From the NCBI GenBank assembly GCA_038255145.1, contig JBBSLP010000011.1, forward strand, positions 1-64,000: DNA of 64,000 bases, given 5' to 3'. The notes beneath the pieces were generated by a model. It ran no database searches and was not told the origin of the DNA. It saw nothing but the letters and a program-made list of their open reading frames with translations. Position numbers and translations under genes: made by a program. Origin of the DNA: WHTX01 sp038255145 (GTDB lineage Bacteria > Actinomycetota > Acidimicrobiia > Acidimicrobiales > CAIXPF01). This document shows positions 30,640-38,633 of this stretch, in pieces. Each line of letters opens with the position of its first letter. The first letter of the stretch is position 1.

Positions 30640-31908
30640 TCAGGACGCCCGACGTTCGGGCACGATCCGGGCCAGCAGGGCCGCGGCACGGTAGGCGGCC
30701 TCGGCGGGACCGGTCTCGTCGGGACGCAACAGGTTGGCCATGATGCGCAGCACCCACTCCATCAGCGAGTGCGAGTGCATGCCCACCCGCGTCAGCTCCC
30801 GCATGAGGGCCGGCCGACCGATGACCTGGGCGAAGGTGCGGGCCACCCGGAAGTACAGGCCGTACTCGGCATCGAGACGGGCCGGGTACTGGTACACGGC
30901 CAGGGGGCTGCGGTCGACCAGGGCCTCGTGGAGCACGTCGGCGGCCATGCGACCGGTCTCGTAGGCGTAGTCGATGCCCTCGCCGTTGAAGGGGTTCACC
31001 GTGCCGGCGGAGTCGCCCACCACCAGCCAGCCCGGGCCCGCCTTGGGACCGACCGAGCCACCCATGGGCAGGCGACCGCCGGTGGGCCGGCCCTGCAGGC
31101 CGTCGGGCTCGAGCCCCCAGTGGGCCGGTGCCGTGGCCACGTAGGCATCGAGCAGCTTGCTGGTGTTGATGTCCCGGTAGTGCTTGAACGTGGACAGCAG
31201 ACCGACGCCGATGTTGATGGTGCCGTCGCCCACGGGGAACACCCAGCCGTAACCGGGCAGGGCGTTGCCGTCGGCGTCCCGCAGGTCCAGGCAGCTCTCG
31301 ATCCACGGGTCGGCGTGCAGCGGCGAGGCGTAGTAGCCCCGCACGGCCATGCCCATGGGATACGCCCGGTCCCGCTTGGTGCCGATCTGTCGGCCCATGG
31401 TCGTGTTGGCGCCTTCGCCGAGCACGACGTGGTCGGCGCGCACCTCGTAGGTGCGCCCGGTGGCCTTCTCCTTGAGCACGGCCCCGACGACCCTGCCGCC
31501 TTCGAGCAGGGGGGCGGCCGCCTCGGTGCCCTGGCGGAGCTCGGCTCCTGCGGCCTCGGCGTTCTCGGCCACGAGCTGGTCGAGGTCACGGCGCTTCACC
31601 ACGTAGCCGTGGCTGGGGTAGACGGGGTGTCGGGGCCAGGTCAGCTCGAGGGTGATGCCGTGGGCCATGGCCCGCAGCCCGTCGTAGCGGTGGTAGGGCT
31701 CGAGGGCGGGGCCCAACCCCATCTCCAGCAGCTCGTGCACGGCCCGGGGGGTGAGGCCGTCACCGCAGGTCTTGTCGCGGGGGAAGGTCTTCTTCTCCAC
31801 GGCGAGGACGTCGTGGCCAGCACGGGCCAACCAGTAGGCGGTGGAGGCGCCGGCGGGTCCGGCGCCCACGACCAGCACCTCGCGGTGCCGCTCGACGTCG
31901 TCAGCCAC
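30640..31908 (-). CDS. geranylgeranyl reductase-family protein, probable menaquinone reductase (MenJ-like)
   Basis: A 422-residue FAD-dependent enzyme. It has the dinucleotide motif VVGAGPAGASTAYWLARAG, the CGDGLTPRAV segment typical of geranylgeranyl/digeranylgeranyl reductases and the second FAD motif VVGDSAGTVNPFNGEGIDYA. Mycobacterial MenJ (Rv0561c), of the same family, saturates one isoprene unit of menaquinone; a homologue adjoins nuoA in Streptomyces. Its position beside bc-complex and complex I genes fits that role. The GTG start at 31908 lies 21 nt after the cytochrome c gene, with which it is co-directional. Confidence 0.85.
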   Translation of the reverse strand: MADDVERHREVLVVGAGPAGASTAYWLARAGHDVLAVEKKTFPRDKTCGDGLTPRAVHELLEMGLGPALEPYHRYDGLRAMAHGITLELTWPRHPVYPSHGYVVKRRDLDQLVAENAEAAGAELRQGTEAAAPLLEGGRVVGAVLKEKATGRTYEVRADHVVLGEGANTTMGRQIGTKRDRAYPMGMAVRGYYASPLHADPWIESCLDLRDADGNALPGYGWVFPVGDGTINIGVGLLSTFKHYRDINTSKLLDAYVATAPAHWGLEPDGLQGRPTGGRLPMGGSVGPKAGPGWLVVGDSAGTVNPFNGEGIDYAYETGRMAADVLHEALVDRSPLAVYQYPARLDAEYGLYFRVARTFAQVIGRPALMRELTRVGMHSHSLMEWVLRIMANLLRPDETGPAEAAYRAAALLARIVPERRAS

Positions 31909-31929
31909 GGGCGCCGGATCGGGGACCGG

Positions 31930-32736
31930 TCACTCGCCGGCCCCGATGGTGAGGCCGTTCTCCTCACCCATGCGGGCCAGGATGGCGGTCACCTCCTCCT
32001 CGGGGAGGGTGGCGCCGGCGTCGGCCACGGCAGGATCCTCGATCAGCCGGCCCAGGTCACCCCACTGCTCGGCCACGTCGGCCAGCACCTCGCCGGACAG
32101 GTCGATGCGCTCGTGCATGACGACCGAGACGATCTGTTCCAGCGTCAGCGTGCCGCCGAAGGCGGGCATGCCGCCGACCGACGGCTTGTTGTTGACGCCG
32201 TAGACGCCGCCCTCGGCGCCGGCCGAGCCGGTGATGATCCACTTGACCTGGTCCACGGGGTCGGGAAAAGTACCCAGCACGGCACCGTCGGACAGCTGGG
32301 GCCCGGCCCCGCCGCCGCCGGTGGCCCCGTGGCAGGCCGAGCAGTTGCTGTACGTGGCCGTCCCCTCGGCCAGCAGCGTGACCTCGTTGGAGGGGGGCGC
32401 GGTGAGGGTGCCGGCGTAGAGCACGGCCCACAGCGGCAGGGCCAGCACCGCGGGCATGGCCCACACCGGGATCTTGCGGCGCTTGCGGTAGGCCTCCACG
32501 TAGTGGGGCGGGGGCTTGGGCGGGGGCGGCGTGGCCGCGGCCCGGCCCGCGGGGGCCACCGGGCCCCGGGGGAGTGCCGGACCGCCGGCGGCCACGGTGG
32601 CCGGCACGGCAGCCCCGGCCGCAGGCGCGGGCGGCGCTCCCGCGGCATCCCCCGCGCCGGCGTCGCCCACGGGCAGGCCCAAGGCCTGGCGACGCGAACG
32701 TGTGCGCTGGAGGAGGTGGTCGGGGATCTCGGTCAC
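31930..32736 (-). CDS. membrane-anchored monoheme cytochrome c
   Basis: A 268-residue protein. After a cytoplasmic Ala/Pro-rich N-terminal region (about 1-85) it has one transmembrane helix (about 90-110) and an extracytoplasmic cytochrome c domain with heme motif CSACH at 132-136 and a likely axial Met in GGMPAFGG. GTG 32736 is preceded by AAAGGA. The N-terminus MTEIPDHLLQR closely matches that of the cytochrome b C-terminal subunit encoded at 34976. It is divergent from the bc/nuo operon and should pass electrons between the bc complex and an oxidase. Confidence 0.88.
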   Translation of the reverse strand: MTEIPDHLLQRTRSRRQALGLPVGDAGAGDAAGAPPAPAAGAAVPATVAAGGPALPRGPVAPAGRAAATPPPPKPPPHYVEAYRKRRKIPVWAMPAVLALPLWAVLYAGTLTAPPSNEVTLLAEGTATYSNCSACHGATGGGGAGPQLSDGAVLGTFPDPVDQVKWIITGSAGAEGGVYGVNNKPSVGGMPAFGGTLTLEQIVSVVMHERIDLSGEVLADVAEQWGDLGRLIEDPAVADAGATLPEEEVTAILARMGEENGLTIGAGE

Positions 32737-33071
32737 GGAGGTCCTTTCCCGATCCGGGTCGCCCGCTCGGCTGCCGGGTGGGGCGGTGGTATCGGTGTCG
32801 TACGTGCGGCCCGGGGGCGCACTGCGATCTTCGCAGGCCGCAGAGCGCTCCGGCAAAGCTCTAGCACCTCAGATCCATACCCAGACCTGCTCCGGTCACC
32901 GCCATCGGGCCCGCTGCGGGTGGTTGGGAGGGTCCGATCGGCGTCTGGTAGACCGTGGCCGTCGCCGGGCCGGTTCGCCCGGCCCGCACCACGGACCAGG
33001 CCCATGGCCCGGGGTACGATCGTGCTTGCGTTCACGAGTTGAGGGCGCCGGCTCTCCGGAGGTTCACGTAC
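32737..33071. promoter_or_regulatory. 335-bp divergent regulatory region of the respiratory block
   Basis: A non-coding gap between the divergently transcribed cytochrome c gene and the bc/nuo operon. For the plus strand, TACGAT at 33015-33020 is a plausible -10 box, giving a leader of about 45 nt with CGGAGG before GTG 33072. A GC-rich 7-bp stem (32964-32970 with 32977-32983) is present without a T-run. I see no Rex operator here, which is notable because Rex controls nuo in some actinobacteria. Confidence 0.5.
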
Positions 33072-33500
33072 GTGGTCGCGTTCGTTTTGTCCATCTTGAT
33101 CGGGTCCGTGGCCCTGGCCATCCCCTTCCGGCTGGCCCTTCGCCGACGACCCGTCGGCGCTCCGCTGACCTGGGGCCAGGCCATGGTGGCCTCGGTGTGG
33201 GCGTTCTTCCTCATGTTCTGGTGGTACGGCGTCGTCCCCCACCAGTGGCTGACCTGGGCCGACAACGAGCTCAACTGGCGCAAGGACAAGGGCCTGTACG
33301 GGCCGGGCAACATCGTCGACAACCTGCTGCCCTTCGATGTCAACTACCTGATCGTCCGCGACGTCATCGTCGTCGGCATCTACGGCGTGATCCTGGCCGG
33401 CGCCGTGGTCCTGTGGATGGTGTGGCAGAACCGGGGCAAGCGGAAGCCGAGCACCGACGTCGTGCCCTCCCGTTACGGCCGTCCGCTGGTCAAGGCCTGA
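33072..33500 (+). CDS. small three-helix membrane protein, first gene of the bc/nuo operon
   Basis: A 142-residue protein that I do not recognise. Hydrophobic segments lie at about 1-20, 35-55 and 97-118. The loop after the second contains an aromatic-rich stretch (FWWYGVVPHQWLTWADNELNW), and the C-terminus is a basic cytoplasmic tail. GTG 33072 is chosen because CGGAGG lies 10-15 nt upstream and the first helix starts there. It is 30 nt before the ferredoxin gene and in the same orientation as the bc genes. This suggests an accessory subunit of the quinol:cytochrome c reductase or an anchor for the ferredoxin. Confidence 0.7.
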   Translation: MVAFVLSILIGSVALAIPFRLALRRRPVGAPLTWGQAMVASVWAFFLMFWWYGVVPHQWLTWADNELNWRKDKGLYGPGNIVDNLLPFDVNYLIVRDVIVVGIYGVILAGAVVLWMVWQNRGKRKPSTDVVPSRYGRPLVKA

Positions 33501-33530
33501 CGGCCGGGATCGGGAAGGAGGCGACAGGCC

Positions 33531-33947
33531 ATGGCCCGCACCGATGCGAACCCGCCCATGCCGGAGTTCCGCGACGACTACGTGCTCTACGAGGTCGACG
33601 CGGCCTGGCTGTCCCAGGCGGTCAAGCCCAAGCAGTTCATCCACATCGACCAGTCCGAGTGCATCATGTGCGAAGGCTGCGTCGACATCTGCCCGTGGAA
33701 GTGCATCTTCATGGTGTCGCCCGACGCCGTGGCCGATGCCTACGACGTCGAGCAGCCGGGGATCGACCCCTCGGACCACGTGATCTTCACGATCGACGAC
33801 GACGTGTGCACGCGCTGCGCCCTCTGCGTCGACCGCTGCCCCACCGGCGTGATCATCCTGGGCAAGCTGCTCGATCCCTCCCCGACCGGTGACGCCCACC
33901 AGCGCACCAACACCCACGGCTACGCGTACGGCATGCGCCTGGGGTGA
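33531..33947 (+). CDS. two-cluster [4Fe-4S] ferredoxin-like protein
   Basis: A 138-residue soluble protein with two complete [4Fe-4S] motifs, CIMCEGCVDICP and CTRCALCVDRCP, separated by about 37 residues that include an acidic linker. Flanking N- and C-terminal extensions (about 40 and 30 residues) make it longer than simple 8Fe ferredoxins, so it may dock on a partner complex. It lies directly upstream of the split cytochrome b genes, an unusual partner for a bc complex, and in the same block as a complex I lacking its NADH module. An electron-carrier role is secure; donor and acceptor are inferred. Confidence 0.88.
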   Translation: MARTDANPPMPEFRDDYVLYEVDAAWLSQAVKPKQFIHIDQSECIMCEGCVDICPWKCIFMVSPDAVADAYDVEQPGIDPSDHVIFTIDDDVCTRCALCVDRCPTGVIILGKLLDPSPTGDAHQRTNTHGYAYGMRLG

Positions 33948-33961
33948 AGGGTGATCGGACC

Positions 33962-33981
33962 GGGGCGGGTCGACTCGCCCC
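33962..33981 (+). terminator. GC-rich stem-loop between the ferredoxin and cytochrome b genes
   Basis: GGGGCGGG (33962-33969) pairs with CTCGCCCC (33974-33981), 8 base pairs with one G:U, closed by the tetraloop TCGA. No T-run follows. TAATGT at 33999-34004 could be a weak -10 box. Together they could lower read-through from the ferredoxin gene and allow separate initiation for the bc genes. This is a weak call. Confidence 0.35.
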
Positions 33982-34113
33982 CACCCCCGTCCCCTACGTA
34001 ATGTCAGCACCGGATGCCTCCCACCTCCCCGTCGGGACGGGGGAGCACCCCGACCGATTGGCGGGGCCGGCCCGCTCCGAGCGACCGGCCACACCAGCAA
34101 GAGGAGAGCCCCG

Positions 34114-34896
34114 GTGGCCAAGACGGCGCCAAAACCAAGCCAGCAACTGACCGAGAAGGTCGGCGAGATCACGGCGAAGGTTCAGGACAGCCAGGCCTGG
34201 AACTCGATCTTCCGTCCTGGATCGATCTTCCGGAAGGGCTACAGCGACAGTCCCCGGAACCGTTCCTACGTGATCATGAACAGCGTGCTCTACCACCTCC
34301 ACCCGGTGAAGGTGAAGCGGCACGCCGTCAAGGTCAGCTACACGCTGTGCCTGGGTGGGCTGAGCTTCTTCCTGTTCATCCTGCTCACGGTGACGGGCAT
34401 CTTCCTGATGTTCTTCTACCGGCCGACCGCGGCGCAGGCCTGGGACGACATCTACTCCCTGCAGACGGCGGTCACCTTCGGCCTGCTCGTGCGGAACATG
34501 CATCGATGGGCGGCCCACCTGATGGTGCTGTCCGTCTTCCTGCACATGGCCCGCGTCTTCTACCACGGGGCCTACAAGCCCCCTCGGGAGTTCAACTGGG
34601 TCATCGGCGTCGTGCTGCTGATGCTGACCCTGCTCCTCTCCTTCACCGGCTACCTGCTGCCCTGGGACCAGCTGGCCCTGTGGGCCGTGACCGTGGGCAC
34701 GAACATGATGGGCTACACCCCCGTGTTCGGCAGCCAGGTCCGCTTCGTGCTGCTGGGTGGCCTCGAGATCGGTACGGACACCCTCCTGCGGTGGTACGTA
34801 CTGCACGTGTTGATGCTGCCCTTCGTCATCGTCATCTTCATGGCCATCCACTTCTGGAGGGTCCGGAAGGACGGCGGCATCTCGGGGCCGCTGTGA
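34114..34896 (+). CDS. cytochrome b, N-terminal (b6-like) heme-binding subunit
   Basis: A 260-residue membrane protein equivalent to cytochrome b6. Heme b ligands are expected from paired His in RNMHRWAAHLMVLSVFLHMARVF and LHVLMLPFVIVIFMAIHFWR; the Gly residues and FTGYLLPWDQLALWA of the second helix and Qo region are conserved. It ends after four transmembrane helices, so the Qo-closing half is a separate gene downstream, as in b6f complexes. GTG 34114 has GAGGAGAG upstream. It oxidises menaquinol as part of the bc complex. The N-terminal 50 residues are cytoplasmic and amphipathic. Confidence 0.92.
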   Translation: MAKTAPKPSQQLTEKVGEITAKVQDSQAWNSIFRPGSIFRKGYSDSPRNRSYVIMNSVLYHLHPVKVKRHAVKVSYTLCLGGLSFFLFILLTVTGIFLMFFYRPTAAQAWDDIYSLQTAVTFGLLVRNMHRWAAHLMVLSVFLHMARVFYHGAYKPPREFNWVIGVVLLMLTLLLSFTGYLLPWDQLALWAVTVGTNMMGYTPVFGSQVRFVLLGGLEIGTDTLLRWYVLHVLMLPFVIVIFMAIHFWRVRKDGGISGPL

Positions 34897-34975
34897 GCAC
34901 CCCTGGTCGCACGCCCCAAAGCGTTGCTGCCAGTCGTAGAGCCGGAGCCGGGTCGGGGTACGAGAGAGACGGACG

Positions 34976-35782
34976 ATGACCGAGATCCCTGAGCACCTCA
35001 GGAAGCGGGCCGAGGAGGCCAAGCGCAAGGCCCAGGCCAAGGCGGCCGGCGGTGACGCCGCTGCCGCTCCGGCCGCTGCCGCCCAAGCACCCGCGGCGGC
35101 GGCACCGGCTGCCGCGGCCAGCCCCGGGCCGGCGGCGGGCGCCGGTGGCGGAGGCGATCGGATCCCCGACCACCTCTTCGACCGCAACCGCACCGCAGCC
35201 CAGAACGCGGGCATGACCGCGGTGGCCACGGCGGGCGGGGGAGCGGTGGCCACGGCCGATCCCCGTCCTGTGGCCTCGGGACCGGGCGGGCACACCCAGC
35301 GCCTGCTCACGGTGGTCAAGTCCGGGTCCATCCAGGACGTCAAGGCGACGCCTCAGGACAAGGTCCACACCTGGCCCCACCTGCTGGTGGCCGAGTTCGT
35401 CGCCGCCCTGGTGATCACGGCCTTCACGTTCGTGTTCTCCATCTTCGTCAACGCCCCCCTGCTGCAGATGGCCAACGCCAACCAGACGCCGAACCCGTCC
35501 AAGGCGCCGTGGTACTTCCTGGGCCTCCAGGAGCTGCTGACCATGTTCCACCCCATGGTGGCGGGCGTCACCATCCCGGGCATGGGCCTGTTCATGTTGA
35601 TCCTGGCCCCATACATCGACCGCAACCCGTCGAACAAACCTGAGGACCGCAAGTTCGCGGTCTCGCTGATGACGATCCACCTCATGTTCTGGTCGGTGCT
35701 CGTCATCATCGGCTCGTTCTTCCGAGGGCCCGGGTTCAACTTCGTGTTCCCCTGGACCAGCGGCCTGTACTTCGATCTGTGA
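34976..35782 (+). CDS. cytochrome b, C-terminal (subunit IV-like) subunit
   Basis: A 268-residue protein supplying the last transmembrane helices of the split cytochrome b. Residues 1-105 are an Ala/Pro/Gly-rich cytoplasmic extension that contains two IPxHL motifs (4-8 and 63-67). Membrane helices follow from about 135. The Qo-site segment reads NPSKAPWYFLGLQELL; residues at the PEWY position are APWY (177-180), so the usual catalytic Glu is replaced by Pro. ATG 34976 is 79 nt after the b6-like gene. The motif change bears on how quinol protons leave the Qo site. Confidence 0.9.
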   Translation: MTEIPEHLRKRAEEAKRKAQAKAAGGDAAAAPAAAAQAPAAAAPAAAASPGPAAGAGGGGDRIPDHLFDRNRTAAQNAGMTAVATAGGGAVATADPRPVASGPGGHTQRLLTVVKSGSIQDVKATPQDKVHTWPHLLVAEFVAALVITAFTFVFSIFVNAPLLQMANANQTPNPSKAPWYFLGLQELLTMFHPMVAGVTIPGMGLFMLILAPYIDRNPSNKPEDRKFAVSLMTIHLMFWSVLVIIGSFFRGPGFNFVFPWTSGLYFDL

Positions 35783-35801
35783 CACGGAAGCAGAGCGCAC
35801 G

Positions 35802-36674
35802 ATGATCATCGCCATCGCCATCGCCGCCGCAGTGGTGCTCGTGGCTGTGCTGGCCTTCGCCGCCAGCCGCCGGCGCGACACGGGAGAGGCGGTCGGTGCC
35901 CTCTCCCGGGAGACGCGCCGACGTGACAACGCCGGCGCCCCCCTGCCCGAGCCCGTGGCCGTGGGGGCCGGGCTCCGCGGTCGGAGCTACGAGCGGTCGG
36001 TCGCCCTCGAGCGCATCGACGCCGGTTCGCTCGAGCCCGTCACCTCGACGGCTCCGGTGGCCTACGTGCCGCCGGACCCCGAGACGCTCGGCGTCACCCG
36101 GCGCCAGTTCCTGAACCGTTCCATCGTCGGCTTCATGGTGTTCAGCATCTCCGGCTTCGGCGCCGCCTGCATCGCCTTCCTGTGGCCCACGCCCAAGGGC
36201 GGCTTCGGCGCCAAGATCACCGTGGGCAACGTCGACGACGTCAGGGCCCGGGTCCGCGACGGCGACGGCTTCCTCTACGTGCCCGAGGGCCGCATGTGGG
36301 TCACCGAGTACCCGGCCGCCGGCCTCGACAAGGCCAAGGCCATCTACTCGGACCCCGTGCTCAACGGCATGGAGGAGGCCGGCCTGGTCGCCCTGTGGCA
36401 GACCTGCCCCCACCTCGGCTGCCGGGTGCCGTCCTGCGCCACCTCGCAGTGGTTCGAGTGCCCGTGCCACGGGTCGCAGTACAACCGCGTCGGTGAGAAG
36501 CGTGGCGGACCCGCCCCCCGGGGCATGGACCGCTTCGCCTCCAGCCTGGACGGAGCCGGCAACTACGTGGTGGACACCGGAGCGCTGTCGCAGGGTCCGC
36601 CCATCGGCACCAACACCACCGGCCAGGAAGCGGAAGGGCCGCACTGCATCGGCCAGGGGGGACACTCGGCGTGA
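35802..36674 (+). CDS. Rieske iron-sulfur protein of the bc complex
   Basis: A 290-residue Rieske subunit. A hydrophobic segment occupies residues 1-21 and a second, preceded by the twin-Arg-like TRRQFLN, occupies about 106-128. The [2Fe-2S] ligands are in CPHLGC (202-207) and CPCHGS (220-225), so the two Cys and two His plus the disulfide pair are complete. The large N-terminal region of about 100 residues is typical of actinobacterial QcrA-like proteins. It ends overlapping the next gene as GTGA. It moves electrons from menaquinol to cytochrome c. Confidence 0.93.
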   Translation: MIIAIAIAAAVVLVAVLAFAASRRRDTGEAVGALSRETRRRDNAGAPLPEPVAVGAGLRGRSYERSVALERIDAGSLEPVTSTAPVAYVPPDPETLGVTRRQFLNRSIVGFMVFSISGFGAACIAFLWPTPKGGFGAKITVGNVDDVRARVRDGDGFLYVPEGRMWVTEYPAAGLDKAKAIYSDPVLNGMEEAGLVALWQTCPHLGCRVPSCATSQWFECPCHGSQYNRVGEKRGGPAPRGMDRFASSLDGAGNYVVDTGALSQGPPIGTNTTGQEAEGPHCIGQGGHSA

Positions 36675-37723
36675 ACCTGCTGCTGGCATCAGTGCAGAGG
36701 AACGTGGGCCTGGCCCTGGCCCCCCTCCTCATCCTGGCCTTCGTCATCTACATCGCCGTCAACCTGCGGCGGGCACGGGCCGAGGTCGGCAACGAGATCG
36801 AGCTCGCCCCCAACCGCAAGCCCTACTACGACGACGAGGGCCTCGAAGGTCCCCGCCTCGACCGCTTCCTGACCATGTCCCTGGTGCTCCTGGGCGTCGT
36901 GGCCATCGGCCTACCGCTGTACTGGCTGGCCGAGCCCGGTCGCCAGGAGGGTCAGGTCGCCGCCTTCGAGAAGAAGTTCGAGACCCGTGGTGAGGCCACG
37001 TTCGAGACGAACTGCGCCTCGTGCCACGCCGCCGGTGCCGTCGGCGGTGTCGCCGCCTTCGTGCAGACCGATGAGGCCACAGGCAAGTTCATCGCCAACC
37101 GCACCTGGGTGGCACCGTCGTTGAACAACGTGCTGCTGCGCTACAGCCGCGACGCGGTCACCTACGTGCTCGACCACGGTCGGTCGTTCTCGCCCATGCA
37201 GCCGTGGTCCACCGTCGGCGGCGGCGCCATGACCTCGCAGCAGATCAAGAACATCATCGACTACCTGGGGTCCATCCAGATCACCCCGGAAGCGGCCAAG
37301 GAAGCGGTGGCCGCCGGCGTGACCGAGATGCAGGAGACGTACGCCGCCAACGGCATCACCCTGAGCGAGGGTGAGGCCCTGTTCCACCTGCAGACGTCTT
37401 CGGGCGCCTACGGCTGCGCCCGCTGCCACACCGCGGGCTGGTCCTTCGGGGCCCCCGGTCCCGTCGGTGGCGGGGCGTTCGGTCCCAAGCTGTGGAACGT
37501 CGGGTCCAAGTTCGCTACCGACGAGCAGTTCGAGGCCTTCCTCACCGACGGGTGCAAGGAGGGGTTGGTGTACGGGATCCAGTCCCAGTGCAAGAGCAAC
37601 CAGATGCCCGCCTTCGGCGAGGTGTACACCCCCGAGCAGCTCGCCGCGGTGGTCGACTACGTGAAGACGCTCAACGGCTCGCAGTTCGTCCCCACCGACC
37701 CGACCGCCGAGGAGGCGCAGTAA
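36671..37723 (+). CDS. membrane diheme cytochrome c
   Basis: A 350-residue protein with two transmembrane segments (about 10-30 and 67-87) and an extracytoplasmic region carrying two heme motifs, CASCH at 115-119 and CARCH at 249-253. Candidate axial Met residues lie in SPMQPWS and NQMPAFGE. Diheme cytochromes c attached to the bc complex are characteristic of actinobacteria (QcrC), where they deliver electrons straight to the oxidase in a supercomplex. The GTG start overlaps the Rieske stop codon. Gene order Rieske-then-cytochrome c differs from the usual qcrCAB order. Confidence 0.9.
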   Translation: MNLLLASVQRNVGLALAPLLILAFVIYIAVNLRRARAEVGNEIELAPNRKPYYDDEGLEGPRLDRFLTMSLVLLGVVAIGLPLYWLAEPGRQEGQVAAFEKKFETRGEATFETNCASCHAAGAVGGVAAFVQTDEATGKFIANRTWVAPSLNNVLLRYSRDAVTYVLDHGRSFSPMQPWSTVGGGAMTSQQIKNIIDYLGSIQITPEAAKEAVAAGVTEMQETYAANGITLSEGEALFHLQTSSGAYGCARCHTAGWSFGAPGPVGGGAFGPKLWNVGSKFATDEQFEAFLTDGCKEGLVYGIQSQCKSNQMPAFGEVYTPEQLAAVVDYVKTLNGSQFVPTDPTAEEAQ

Positions 37724-37726
37724 CCG

Positions 37727-38629
37727 ATGGGTCTCTGGGGCTTCATCACCATCGACGGGATCTCCTACGACCCGTTCATCCGAGGCTGGCTCACCGTCAT
37801 CGTGGCCGTGGCCGTCCTCATGGGTTCCGTCTACCTGGTGCTGGCCACCAACAGCGGGGCCCGCACCGGTCTGCTCATCGCCCTCACCGGCCTCTTCGGC
37901 TGGATGATGATCATGGGCATCATCTGGTGGATCTACGGGATCGGTCTCAGGGGCACCCCGCCGGCGTGGAACGTCTCCGAGGTGAACCGGGGTGATCTGG
38001 CCCTGGCCTCGTTCCCCAAGGCCCGAGACCTGGGGGTGGCGCTGGACCAGCAGTTGGCCACCGAGGACGAGAGCCTGCAGGCCTTGGCCGTCGCCGCCGA
38101 GGAGCGTGGCGTCCCCGTCGAGGTCGGTGGCTGGAAGGAGATGCTCCTCTCCAACGCCAAGCGTGGCGAGGCCCAGGCCACCGTCGACGCCTTCCTGGTC
38201 AGCGAGAACGAGTTCGCCTCGTCTCAGGAGTACCTGCCGGTGGCCGCCTTCGAGGTCGGCGGTAAGGAGCGGCGGGCCAGCAACTCCATGGTCGACCGTG
38301 TGAAGGGCAAGCTCCGGGGCATCTTCGTGACGCCGCGGCACCCACCGCACTACGCCACGATCATGGTCCAGCCCGTCGAGCAGCGGACCCTCATCAGCCG
38401 GCCCGGCCAGGCCCCGCCCCTGCGGGTCGTCGACCAGAACCAGCCCGTGCTGACCATCATCCTCGTGCGCGACCTGGGTTCGGTCCGCTTCCCGCCGGCC
38501 ATGGTGACCCTCGGGTCCACCATCCTGTTCGCCCTGTTCGCCTCCATGCTGCACCGACGTGACAAGCGGGAGACGGCCAACCGCGCCGCCCTGGTGCCCG
38601 TCTACGGCACCACCGTGACCGGGAGCTGA
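37727..38629 (+). CDS. unknown membrane protein between the bc genes and nuoA
   Basis: A 300-residue protein I cannot assign. Hydrophobic segments lie at about 20-40, 48-70 (with MMIMGIIWWIYGIGL) and near 258-278. Between them is a soluble region of about 180 residues with no recognised motif, containing an AAEERGVPVEVGGW stretch. It starts 3 nt after the diheme cytochrome gene and ends 4 nt before nuoA, so it is embedded in the operon. It may be an accessory subunit linking the bc complex and complex I, or an assembly factor. Confidence 0.75.
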   Translation: MGLWGFITIDGISYDPFIRGWLTVIVAVAVLMGSVYLVLATNSGARTGLLIALTGLFGWMMIMGIIWWIYGIGLRGTPPAWNVSEVNRGDLALASFPKARDLGVALDQQLATEDESLQALAVAAEERGVPVEVGGWKEMLLSNAKRGEAQATVDAFLVSENEFASSQEYLPVAAFEVGGKERRASNSMVDRVKGKLRGIFVTPRHPPHYATIMVQPVEQRTLISRPGQAPPLRVVDQNQPVLTIILVRDLGSVRFPPAMVTLGSTILFALFASMLHRRDKRETANRAALVPVYGTTVTGS

Positions 38630-38633
38630 CGTC

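Noticed and set aside
32964..32983. Hairpin upstream of the bc operon as a terminator
   Set aside because: It is a 7-bp stem in a divergent promoter region, has no T-run and has no gene ending before it.
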